Positions 24,849 through 32,396 of a stretch of DNA of 43,001 nt are shown here, one piece after another; the first letter of the stretch is position 1; each line of letters opens with the position of its first letter. The position numbers and the translations under genes were made by a program. Below the pieces are notes generated by a model. The model was not told where the DNA came from, did no database searches, and saw only the letters and a list, made by a program, of their open reading frames with translations. The DNA is from an uncultured Eubacteriales bacterium. Its GTDB lineage: Bacteria; Bacillota; Clostridia; Christensenellales; Aristaeellaceae. The stretch spans positions 1 to 43,001 of the forward strand of contig CACYZW010000015.1 of the NCBI GenBank assembly GCA_902778995.1. The letters are read 5' to 3'.

Positions 24849-26234
24849 ATGAAAGCGCTGATTCGCGGTGGTACGATCGTAACGGACGAGGCGTCGTTCG
24901 CAGGGGATGTCCTGATCCGGGACGGGGTCATACTTAAAGTTGCGGAGCGCATCGACGCCCCGGACGCGGCGGTCGTCGACGCGGCGGGGAAGCTGGTTCT
25001 GCCAGGGGCGGTGGACATACACACCCACATGGACCTGGACGTGGGCATCGCCCGGGTGATCGACGATTTCTTCACCGGCACCGTGGCGGCGGCCTGCGGC
25101 GGCACGACCACCATCGTGGATCATATGGCCTTCGGCCCCGTCGGATGCAGCCCCTGGCATCAGGTGAAGGCGTACCACCGGCTGGCGGACGGCGTCGCCG
25201 CGGTGGATTACGGCTTTCACGGGGTCCTGCAGCACGTCGATGATTCGGTGCTGGACGACATGGCGCAGATCGCCGCCCAGGAGGGCATCACCAGCTTCAA
25301 GGCCTACATGACCTACGACGGCCGACTGGACGACCTGGCGCTGATGCGGGTGCTGGAGCGGGCCGCGCAGGAGGGCATACTGATCGCCGTCCACTGCGAA
25401 AACCACGGCATCGTGACCTGCCTGCGGGAGCGCTTCGTCCGGGAGGGCAAGACCCAGGCGCGATGGCACCCCGTCAGCAGGCCCGCCGTGGCCGAAGCCG
25501 AGGCGGTCAACCGGCTGCTCTGCCTGGCCAGGGCGGCGGGCGACGCGCCGGTGTACGTGGTGCACCTGTCCACCCGGATGGGTCTGGAGGCGATTCGCAG
25601 GGCCCGGGCGAACGGCCAGAGGCACTTCGGGGCCGAGACCTGTCCGCAATACCTCCTGTTGGACGAGGCGCTGTACGGCGATCCCCGGGAGGGTCTCAAG
25701 GCCATCATGGCCCCGCCGCTGCGCAGGCAGGCGGACCGGGACGCGCTGTGGGACGCCCTTTCGGGGGACGAGCTGGACACCGTCGCCACAGACCACTGCC
25801 CCTTCACCTTCGCCCGCCAGAAGCAGCAGGGGGCGGCGGATTTCACCCGATGCCCCAGCGGCGCACCCGGCGTGGAGGAACGGCTGGCGCTGCTCTATTC
25901 CGAGGGCGTGGCAAAGGGCAGGCTCACCCTGCCCCAGCTGGTGAAATACGCCTGTGCGAACCCCGCGCGGGTGGCGGGGCTGTACCCGCGCAAGGGCGCG
26001 ATTGTGGAAGGGGCGGACGCCGACCTGGTCATCTTCGACCCGCAGCGGAAATGGACGCTGACGACGGCAGCGCTGCACGGCAACGCGGACTACACCTGCT
26101 ACGAGGGCATGAAGGTCGTGGGCCGCGTGGAGCGGGTGCTGCTCCGGGGCAAGACCATCGTCCGGAATGGCGCATTTGTCGGCGCGCGGGGCGACGGCCA
26201 ATACCTGCGCCGGGAAAAGAGCAGCCTGGCATGA
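24849..26234 (+). CDS. hyuA: Dihydropyrimidinase/hydantoinase-like hydrolase
   Basis: 461 aa, cyclic amidohydrolase. Motifs: DIHTHMDLD near residue 56, SFKAYMTYDG with the carboxylated metal-bridging Lys near 151, CENHG near 181, VVHLSTRMG near 237 and ATDHCPF with the catalytic Asp near 315. It opens a cyclic amide ring; in the purine cluster this is probably a hydantoin-like or pyrimidine-ring intermediate. AGGAGG lies 11 bases before ATG 24849. It is followed by mocA with an ATGA overlap. Confidence 0.92.
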   Translation: MKALIRGGTIVTDEASFAGDVLIRDGVILKVAERIDAPDAAVVDAAGKLVLPGAVDIHTHMDLDVGIARVIDDFFTGTVAAACGGTTTIVDHMAFGPVGCSPWHQVKAYHRLADGVAAVDYGFHGVLQHVDDSVLDDMAQIAAQEGITSFKAYMTYDGRLDDLALMRVLERAAQEGILIAVHCENHGIVTCLRERFVREGKTQARWHPVSRPAVAEAEAVNRLLCLARAAGDAPVYVVHLSTRMGLEAIRRARANGQRHFGAETCPQYLLLDEALYGDPREGLKAIMAPPLRRQADRDALWDALSGDELDTVATDHCPFTFARQKQQGAADFTRCPSGAPGVEERLALLYSEGVAKGRLTLPQLVKYACANPARVAGLYPRKGAIVEGADADLVIFDPQRKWTLTTAALHGNADYTCYEGMKVVGRVERVLLRGKTIVRNGAFVGARGDGQYLRREKSSLA

Positions 26235-26842
26235 GCGCGCCTGAAGCCATCAAGGACATCGGCTGCATCGTGATGGCCTCCGGGCTGTCGGCGCGATACG
26301 GCAGGGACAAGCTGCTGGAAATGCTCGGCAACAGAGAAATCATACTGCACACCGTCGGCAGCCTGTCGGCGGCGGGCTTTATGCCGCTGGTGGTGACCCG
26401 AAGTGAGGCCGTCGCGGCGCTGATGAAGCGGGAGGCCGTCGCCTGCGCCCTTCACGACGGGCCGCTCAAGAGCGACACCATGCGCGCGGGCCTGGAAGCC
26501 CTGCCCCCGGACGCGGCGGGCTGGCTGTTCATGCCCGCCGACCAGCCCCTCGCACAGCCTGCCTCGCTGCGAAGGCTGGCGGCGCGGTTCCTGAATTGCC
26601 CGGCACGGGCCGTCCGGCTGGGCTTCGGGGCGGACGCGGGCAGCCCCGTGCTGTTCCCCGCCGCCTGCCGCAGCGCCCTGCTGGCCTACCGGGGCGACCG
26701 GGGCGGCATGGACGTGCTGAAAGAGCGGCGCATCCCCTGCGACGTCGTGTCGGCGGAATACGCCTGGGAGCTTTGGGACGTGGACACGCCTGAGGGGATG
26801 GACCGGTTGCGGGAGGTCTATAGCCAATTCGTTCGTAGCTGA
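26231..26842 (+). CDS. mocA: Molybdenum cofactor cytidylyltransferase-like (MocA/YgfJ)
   Basis: 203 aa from ATG 26231, overlapping the hyuA stop. Nucleotidyltransferase fold with the N-terminal motif VMASGLSARYGRDKLL and the metal motif PADQPL. It should attach CMP to molybdopterin for the hydroxylases in this locus. The family version close to selenium hydroxylases is called YgfJ and may act on the selenium-bearing form. No odd features. Confidence 0.88.
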   Translation: MSAPEAIKDIGCIVMASGLSARYGRDKLLEMLGNREIILHTVGSLSAAGFMPLVVTRSEAVAALMKREAVACALHDGPLKSDTMRAGLEALPPDAAGWLFMPADQPLAQPASLRRLAARFLNCPARAVRLGFGADAGSPVLFPAACRSALLAYRGDRGGMDVLKERRIPCDVVSAEYAWELWDVDTPEGMDRLREVYSQFVRS

Positions 26843-26846
26843 GCCC

Positions 26847-26875
26847 TTGACAACCCCAAATGACCATAGTACAAT
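26847..26875 (+). promoter_or_regulatory. Near-consensus promoter of the ModE-like gene and selenium genes
   Basis: TTGACA (26847-26852), 17 bp, TACAAT (26870-26875). A 7-bp dyad (ACCATAG 26863-26869, CTATGGT 26878-26884) wraps around the -10. This would let the downstream regulator or another protein block transcription. Confidence 0.8.
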
Positions 26876-26893
26876 AGCTATGGTTATTTTTTT
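26863..26893 (+). terminator. Dyad plus T-run after mocA: terminator and/or operator
   Basis: The same dyad is followed by TTATTTTTTT (26884-26893), the form of a weak intrinsic terminator for the upstream operon. It also overlaps the promoter -10. The two roles are not exclusive. Confidence 0.55.
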
Positions 26894-26937
26894 GGATGAA
26901 TAACGACTGCCCGCCGTTTTTTGATAAGGAGCGTCCC

Positions 26938-27336
26938 ATGAGCACAAATCAAAACCCAATTTCGCCCGTCACAGCGCGGGTCCGGCTGACGCTGCACACC
27001 GGCGAGCGGTTTTTCGGCCCCGGCGTGTGCGAGCTGTTGGAACGCATCCGGGAGACGGGCTCCATACAGGCGGCGGCGGCGGAGATGGAGATGTCCTACA
27101 CCAAGGCCTGGCGGATACTGAACCGGGCCGAGCGGGAGATGGGCGTGCAGCTGATCACCCGGGTCAGCGGCGGCAAAAAGGGCGGCAGCTCGACCCTGAC
27201 GGAGGCGGGCGAAAGGGCGGTGCGCGACTTCAGGGCGATGGAGGCGAAGCTCTGCGAGGCCGCCGACGCCCTGTTGGCGGCGCACGGCGCTTCCTTCGCG
27301 CCCAAGGGCGTTCAGCGCACGGAACGGGACGATTGA
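26938..27336 (+). CDS. ModE-like transcriptional regulator, DNA-binding domain only
   Basis: 132 aa from ATG 26938 after AAGGAG; an in-frame ATG 14 codons upstream has no such site. Winged helix-turn-helix of the LysR-like ModE N-terminal type: TGSIQAAAAEMEMSYTKAWR is the recognition region. The molybdate-binding MOP domains of full ModE are absent. It probably controls the locus in response to something other than molybdate, or is a partner-dependent regulator. It has its own promoter with a dyad over the -10, which would suit autoregulation. Confidence 0.82.
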   Translation: MSTNQNPISPVTARVRLTLHTGERFFGPGVCELLERIRETGSIQAAAAEMEMSYTKAWRILNRAEREMGVQLITRVSGGKKGGSSTLTEAGERAVRDFRAMEAKLCEAADALLAAHGASFAPKGVQRTERDD

Positions 27337-27352
27337 AGCGAGGCGCAGGACT

Positions 27353-28795
27353 ATGGACGAACGATACGGCGTGGGCATCGACATCGGCTCCACCTGTGCA
27401 AAGACCGTGGTCGTCGACGGGGACGGGCGCATCCTCTGGCGCGATCTGCGGCCCACCGGCTGGAGCAGCGTGGACACCGCCGGGGCCATACGGCGCGACT
27501 TGACGGAGGCGGTGAAGGACGGCGCGCTCGTGCGGTTCGTCGCCACCGGCTACGGCCGCGTATCGGTGCCCTTCGCCCACAGGTGCGTGACGGAGATCAG
27601 CTGCCACGCCAGGGGCGCGGCGGGACAAATACTGTTGATGAAGGAGTACCCCATGATCTATCTGGACAACGCCGCGACCACGATGACGAAGCCCGCCTGC
27701 GTCGTCCGCGCGGTGACGGAGGCGCTCACCTCCCTGGGCAACACCTCCCGCGGGGCCCACGAGGGGGCGCTGAACACCAACCGGCTGCTGTACAGGACCC
27801 GGAAAAAGCTGGCGGACTTCTTCGGCTGCCCGAGGTCGGAGCAGGTTGTCTTCACGAACAATTCCACCGAAGCGCTGAACATCGCCATCTGCGGCACGAT
27901 CCATCGGGGCGACCACGTGATTACCACAGTGCTGGAACACAACTCGGTGCTGCGCCCGCTGTACCGGCTGGAAAAAGAGCGCGGCGTACAGCTCTCCTTC
28001 GTACAGGCGGACCGGCTGGGGAGGATCAATTACTCCGATTTTGAGCGCCTGATCCAGCCGAACACCCGGGCCATCGTCTGCACCCACGCCTCCAACCTGA
28101 CGGGAAATATGCTGGACATCGACCGCATCGGCAAAATCGCGGCGGCCCACGGCCTGCTGTTCATACTGGACGCCTCCCAGACGGCGGGCGCGACGCCCGT
28201 CCACATGGCGAAGTCCGGCATTTCCCTGCTGTGCTTCACCGGGCACAAGTCCATGATGGGGCCCCAGGGCACCGGCGGGCTGTGCATCAACGGGGATGTC
28301 GAAGTGGACCCCTTCAAGGTGGGCGGCACCGGCGTGCAGTCCTATCTGACAGAGCAGCCCCGGGAATACCCCACCCGGCTGGAGGCGGGCACACTGAACG
28401 GTCACGGCATCGCGGGACTGTCGGCGGCGGTGGATTTCATTGCCGCCACCGGCATGGACGCGATTCACGCCCATGAGATCGCCCTGTGCCGCCGGTTCTA
28501 CGAGGCCGTCGTCAGTATTCCGAAGGTGCGCGTCTACGGCGATTTTTCCAGCTGGAACCGCTGCCCCGTCGTGGCGCTGAACATCGGCGAAACCGATTCT
28601 GCGGTGGTCTGCGACGCGCTGGCCTGCGACTACGGCATCGCCACCCGCGCGGGGGCCCACTGCGCCCCGCTGATGCACAGGGCGCTGGGCACGGAAGCCC
28701 AGGGTGCGGTGCGGTTCAGCTTCGGATACTTCAACACCGCCGAAGAGGTGGACGCGGCGATTGAGGCCGTGAGAGACATCGCGGGAAGAAATTGA
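27353..28795 (+). CDS. Cysteine desulfurase (class V aminotransferase) with an N-terminal activase fragment
   Basis: 480 aa open from ATG 27353. Residues 1 to about 93 match the start of an acyl-CoA dehydratase activase (ASKHA ATPase): GIDIGSTCAKT, FVATGYGR, EISCHARGA, but the rest of that roughly 260-aa domain is missing. From residue 101 (ATG 27653, after AAGGAG and 6 bases) a full-length desulfurase of about 380 aa follows: YLDNAATT, PLP Lys in GHKSMMGP (residue 299), catalytic Cys in AGAHCAP (residue 437). It likely delivers sulfur or selenium for the hydroxylase cofactor. Translation may start at 27653, leaving the first part a remnant; no stop separates the two. Confidence 0.85.
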   Translation: MDERYGVGIDIGSTCAKTVVVDGDGRILWRDLRPTGWSSVDTAGAIRRDLTEAVKDGALVRFVATGYGRVSVPFAHRCVTEISCHARGAAGQILLMKEYPMIYLDNAATTMTKPACVVRAVTEALTSLGNTSRGAHEGALNTNRLLYRTRKKLADFFGCPRSEQVVFTNNSTEALNIAICGTIHRGDHVITTVLEHNSVLRPLYRLEKERGVQLSFVQADRLGRINYSDFERLIQPNTRAIVCTHASNLTGNMLDIDRIGKIAAAHGLLFILDASQTAGATPVHMAKSGISLLCFTGHKSMMGPQGTGGLCINGDVEVDPFKVGGTGVQSYLTEQPREYPTRLEAGTLNGHGIAGLSAAVDFIAATGMDAIHAHEIALCRRFYEAVVSIPKVRVYGDFSSWNRCPVVALNIGETDSAVVCDALACDYGIATRAGAHCAPLMHRALGTEAQGAVRFSFGYFNTAEEVDAAIEAVRDIAGRN

Positions 28796-28839
28796 AATTT
28801 GACAGTTGTATATAAATGAAAAACCGGGAGGTACAAGTT

Positions 28840-29457
28840 ATGGAACGCACAATCGACTGCATGGGCATGGCCTGTCCGCTGCCCGTGATCAACGCGAAGA
28901 AGGCCATCGAGGCCTTCACCGAGGACGGGACGCTGCACATCAGGGTGGACAACGAGACGGCGGTGCAAAACCTGATTCGCCTGGGCGAGCACAACGGCTT
29001 TGTGGTCGCATCGGCGCAAAACGGAGACAATGCCTACACGGTCACCATGGCCGTGGTCGCCGGTCAGGCCAAAGGGGCGCAGGTCCCGGCGGAGGCCCTC
29101 AGCTGCGCCGCGCCCGCGAAGGGCGGCAAGGTGGTGGTGCTGTCGGCGGACACCATGGGCAGCGGCGACGAAAAGCTGGGCAAAAAGCTGATGAAGGCCT
29201 TCATATTCGCCCTGACCAACCAGGACGAGGCGCCGGACAAGGTGATCTGCTACAACACGGGGGCCTTCCTGACCACCCGGGACGCGGACACCGTCAAAGA
29301 TCTGAAGACCCTCGAGGCGGCGGGAACCACCGTCATGACCTGCGGCACCTGCCTGGATTTCTACGGCCTGAAGGCGGAATTGCAGGTGGGCATCGTCTCC
29401 AACATGTACGACATCGTGGAGGCCCAGATGAGCGCCGCGCAGATCATCCGGCCTTAG
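28840..29457 (+). CDS. yedF: Selenium metabolism protein YedF (TusA-like plus DsrE-like)
   Basis: 205 aa from ATG 28840, 8 bases after GGGAGG. The N-terminal TusA domain has CMGMACPLPV with the carrier Cys12. The C-terminal DsrE-like domain has CGTCLDFYG (Cys168 and Cys171), which is also suited to carry a chalcogen. Family members co-occur with SelD and selenium-dependent hydroxylases. It probably passes persulfide or perselenide between the desulfurase and the acceptor protein. No odd features. Confidence 0.9.
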   Translation: MERTIDCMGMACPLPVINAKKAIEAFTEDGTLHIRVDNETAVQNLIRLGEHNGFVVASAQNGDNAYTVTMAVVAGQAKGAQVPAEALSCAAPAKGGKVVVLSADTMGSGDEKLGKKLMKAFIFALTNQDEAPDKVICYNTGAFLTTRDADTVKDLKTLEAAGTTVMTCGTCLDFYGLKAELQVGIVSNMYDIVEAQMSAAQIIRP

Positions 29458-29461
29458 CCCC

Positions 29462-29698
29462 ATGAGGATCCGGGAAAGGCGGCTGATCGTCGCGTTTTAC
29501 ACGACCCACGACGCCATGGCTTTCGAGGATTTCTGCCTCGACCGTGGGATCGGTGGGCGGCTGATTCCCCTGCCCCGGGAGATCAGCGCCGGCTGCGGGC
29601 TCGCATGGAGCGCCCCGCCCGGCGACCCGGCGGGGCTTCGGGCGCTGCTCGCCGAGGCGGGCGTCGCGCCGCAGCACATGAAGGAGATGGATATCTGA
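29462..29698 (+). CDS. DUF3343 small putative Se/S carrier
   Basis: 78 aa. A short cysteine-bearing protein (Cys25; Cys45 in SAGCGLAW) of the family now described as putative Se/S carrier-like. It starts four bases after the yedF stop, with no clear ribosome binding site, so it is probably translated by coupling. SelD follows at once. Function is predicted from conserved neighbourhood only. Confidence 0.82.
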   Translation: MRIRERRLIVAFYTTHDAMAFEDFCLDRGIGGRLIPLPREISAGCGLAWSAPPGDPAGLRALLAEAGVAPQHMKEMDI

Positions 29699-29699
29699 C

Positions 29700-30734
29700 A
29701 TGGAGACGAACGCAAGGCTCACGCGCCTGGCCGCCTGCGCCGGGTGCGGCGCGAAGGTGGGCGCCGGTACGCTGGCCGCCCTGCTGGGCGATTTCAGGAC
29801 GCGGACGGACCCCAACCTGATCGTCGGCTTCGACAAGAGCGACGACGCCAGCGTCTATGTCATCAACGACGACACGGCGCTGATCCAGACCGTGGATTTC
29901 TTCCCGCCCATCGTGGACGACCCCTATCTGTTCGGCCAGATTGCCGCCGCCAACGCCCTCTCGGACGTCTACGCCATGGGCGGCGAGCCGCGCCTGGCCC
30001 TGAACGTGATGTGCGTGACGGAGAACATGGAGGAGGCCTGGATCCGGGATATCCTGCGCGGCGGCTACGACAAGGCCTACGAGGCCGGGGCGATCATCTC
30101 CGGCGGGCACACCATCCGGGGCAGTGAGCCCCTCTACGGCCTGTCGGTCACGGGCTTTGCAAGGCCTTCGCAGATACGGCGCAACGACGCCGCCAGGCCG
30201 GGGGATGTGCTGATCCTGACGAAGCCCCTGGGCGTGGGCATACTGACCACGGCGGCCAAGGCGGACATGACAAAGCCGGCGCTGATGGAAAAAATATACC
30301 GGCAGATGACGACCCTGAACCGGGACACCTGCCGGGCGATGCAGCGCTGCCGCGTGCACGGCTGCACCGACGTGACGGGCTTCGGCCTGATGGGCCACGG
30401 CTGCGAGATGGCCCAGGGCAGCGGCTGCACGCTGCACATACAGGTGGACAAGGTGCCCTTCCATACGGAGGCCCTGGAGCTTGCGGACATGGGGCTGGTG
30501 CCCGCCGGGGCCTACCGCAACCGGGACTTCGCCGAAAAATCGGTGGAAATCCGGGGCGACGTTTCCCGGGCCATGCAGGACATACTCTACGACCCCCAGA
30601 CCAGCGGCGGGCTGCTGATCGCCGTGGACGAAGGGGACGGTGAGGCGCTGCGGGAGGAAATCCCCGGGGCCGCCATCATCGGCCATGTGACCGAAAGGGA
30701 AGACAAGGCGCTGGTGCTGGAGGCAAAGCCATGA
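29700..30734 (+). CDS. selD: Selenide, water dikinase (Cys form)
   Basis: 344 aa; makes selenophosphate from selenide and ATP. The catalytic site is AGCGAK (Cys16 and Lys19), so this is the cysteine, not selenocysteine, form; the second Cys of E. coli is Ala here. Other motifs: TVDFFPPIVDDPYLFGQ, ANALSDVYAMGG and DPQTSGGLL. No selA or selB appears in the window. Selenophosphate could thus serve the molybdenum cofactor rather than selenocysteine (the orphan-SelD idea). ATG 29700 lies a base after the DUF3343 stop. Confidence 0.93.
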   Translation: METNARLTRLAACAGCGAKVGAGTLAALLGDFRTRTDPNLIVGFDKSDDASVYVINDDTALIQTVDFFPPIVDDPYLFGQIAAANALSDVYAMGGEPRLALNVMCVTENMEEAWIRDILRGGYDKAYEAGAIISGGHTIRGSEPLYGLSVTGFARPSQIRRNDAARPGDVLILTKPLGVGILTTAAKADMTKPALMEKIYRQMTTLNRDTCRAMQRCRVHGCTDVTGFGLMGHGCEMAQGSGCTLHIQVDKVPFHTEALELADMGLVPAGAYRNRDFAEKSVEIRGDVSRAMQDILYDPQTSGGLLIAVDEGDGEALREEIPGAAIIGHVTEREDKALVLEAKP

Positions 30735-31621
30735 TGGATCATGCGGACCTCGTCGTCGTCCGCGGGGCGGGCGATATCAGCACCGGCACGATTCACCGGC
30801 TATTTTGCGCCGGGTTTGACGTGCTGGTGCTGGAGGCGGCGCGTCCCTCCGCCATACGAAGGCAGGTCGCCTTTTCAGAAGCGGTTTACGACGGCGCGGC
30901 GACGGTGGAGGGCGTCACGGCGGTGCGGATCGCCGACCTGTCGGAGGCGGGCGCGGCCCTGAACCGGGGCGCGGTGCCGCTGCTGGTGGACCCGGCGGGC
31001 GAAAGCATCCGGCGGGTCCAGCCGCTTGCCGTGGTGGACGCCATACTGGCGAAGCGAAACCTCGGCACCTCGATGGACATGGCGGCGCTGACCGTCGCCC
31101 TGGGGCCGGGCTTCGAGGCCGGGCGGGACGTGCACTATGTGATCGAGACCATGCGGGGGCACGACCTGGGGCGCATCATCGCCTCGGGCAGCGCCGCCGC
31201 AAACACGGGCATTCCCGGCATCATCGGCGGCTACGGCATCGAGCGGGTCGTTCGCGCCCCCGCCCCGGGGGTGTTCCGCATGCGCAGGGACATCGGCGAC
31301 ATCGTGGCAGCGGGCGAGATCATCGGCGTGGTCGTCGCCCCGGAGGGGGAAACGCCGGTGCGCGCGCAGATATCCGGGCTGCTGCGGGGCATCCTGCGGG
31401 ACGGCTACCCCGTCACGGCGAGCTTCAAGCTGGCCGACGTGGACCCCCGGACGGGGGAGCTGAAGAACTGCGCCACCATCTCCGACAAGGCCCGCTGCAT
31501 CGCCGGAAGCGTGCTGGAGCTGGTCAGCGCGGCCCGATGGCGCAGGGAAAGGCATCCCGCTCAATCAGGTCGCACAGCCGCCTGGCGCGTTCCGGTTCCT
31601 TCAACACATCCGTCTGATTGA
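30731..31621 (+). CDS. yqeB: YqeB-type selenium-dependent hydroxylase maturation protein
   Basis: About 296 aa, overlapping selD by ATGA. It has the VRGAGDISTGTIHRL nucleotide-binding-like start and the SGSAAANTGIPG segment; the final part (ISGLLRGILRDGY, then DVDPRTGEL) is typical of the family. It is linked to selenium insertion in molybdenum hydroxylases by co-occurrence. The usual C-terminus ends near ARCIAGSVLELV (about 31525); beyond that the frame continues about 30 codons through the antisense of yqeC. The true end may have been lost by deletion or fusion. Confidence 0.87.
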   Translation: MMDHADLVVVRGAGDISTGTIHRLFCAGFDVLVLEAARPSAIRRQVAFSEAVYDGAATVEGVTAVRIADLSEAGAALNRGAVPLLVDPAGESIRRVQPLAVVDAILAKRNLGTSMDMAALTVALGPGFEAGRDVHYVIETMRGHDLGRIIASGSAAANTGIPGIIGGYGIERVVRAPAPGVFRMRRDIGDIVAAGEIIGVVVAPEGETPVRAQISGLLRGILRDGYPVTASFKLADVDPRTGELKNCATISDKARCIAGSVLELVSAARWRRERHPAQSGRTAAWRVPVPSTHPSD

Positions 31622-32210
31622 CGAGATAGCAGTCCGCCAGGGCCTCCCGGTTCAAAACCTCCGCGATATGTTCCTCGCGCACCGGCGCATCGGGCGCGAT
31701 GCCCGCCAGGGCGCAGAACAGCTCGGGGCGGTGGGCAGCTGCGCCGGCCGGACGGTCGATCCCGGAGGCTCCCACCAGGCAGACGGTCATCGATGTGCAG
31801 GCCGGAATGACCGGCTCCCAGGGCATATGGGCCTTCAGGGGGCGTCCCGCCGCCCCGTCCGCCTCCACGACCACATAGTCCGCCTCCGAAAGCAGGGCCT
31901 CGAAGGGAATCACATTTGACGGGTCGGCCAGCTTGCCGGAGGGCAGCAGCTTCCCCAGGCAGATCACCCGGCTGCGGGCCAGGGCGGCGCGAAGCGCTTC
32001 CACGACCCGCCGCCGGTTCCCGGGCGACGCGTCCGCACCCGCGTCCACGAGGGGCATGTCCGAAAAGGGGAACATGTGGGTCGAGGTCGTCAGTACGACG
32101 GTTCCGGGCAGGCGCTCGGACAGATGGCGCAGGGTCGTGGTCTTTCCCCCGCTGCCGATCACCGAAATAAACCTTCCGTTGACATGGAACGCTTCAAAGG
32201 GCCTGTACAT
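31524..32210 (-). CDS. yqeC: YqeC-type selenium-dependent hydroxylase accessory protein
   Basis: 228 aa. A P-loop nucleotide-binding protein with SVIGSGGKTTTLRHL near the N-terminus and a VVVEADGAAGRPLK segment near residue 115; both are typical of YqeC. It is thought to help install the selenium ligand or load cofactor. It runs against yqeB and the last 98 bp overlap. It has its own promoter (TTGACC-N18-TATAAT). Confidence 0.9.
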   Translation of the reverse strand: MYRPFEAFHVNGRFISVIGSGGKTTTLRHLSERLPGTVVLTTSTHMFPFSDMPLVDAGADASPGNRRRVVEALRAALARSRVICLGKLLPSGKLADPSNVIPFEALLSEADYVVVEADGAAGRPLKAHMPWEPVIPACTSMTVCLVGASGIDRPAGAAAHRPELFCALAGIAPDAPVREEHIAEVLNREALADCYLVNQTDVLKEPERARRLCDLIERDAFPCAIGPR

Positions 32211-32257
32211 GCCGGCTTTCCCCCTTCGTCGAACGCGGTGCGATCATTCCCGAAGCC

Positions 32258-32287
32258 ATTATAATACGCTTCCCGTGTCCCGGTCAA
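32258..32287 (-). promoter_or_regulatory. Promoter of yqeC
   Basis: Minus strand TTGACC (32287-32282), 18 bp, TATAAT (32263-32258). GAAGGGGG serves as ribosome binding site for ATG 32210. Confidence 0.65.
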
Positions 32288-32330
32288 ATGCCTTTCCCCC
32301 AGATTTTCCCCGCTGTTTAATGCGCCCTTC

Positions 32331-32359
32331 TTGCAGAGGGGCCTTTTATTGTGTATAAT
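32331..32359 (+). promoter_or_regulatory. Promoter of argS
   Basis: TTGCAG (32331-32336), 17 bp, TATAAT (32354-32359), about 38 bases before ATG 32397. Confidence 0.75.
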
Positions 32360-32396
32360 GGTGATATTGCGAACGATATTGACGAGGTGTGTGATC

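Noticed and set aside
28790-28830. Promoter-like TTGACA and TATAAA before yedF
   Set aside because: The boxes are far closer together than 16-18 bp, and the genes are co-directional and close, so a separate promoter is not supported.
29700-30734. Possible selenocysteine (in-frame UGA) in SelD or its neighbours
   Set aside because: The SelD active-site residue is encoded by a Cys codon (TGC), and no gene here needs a UGA read-through to be complete.
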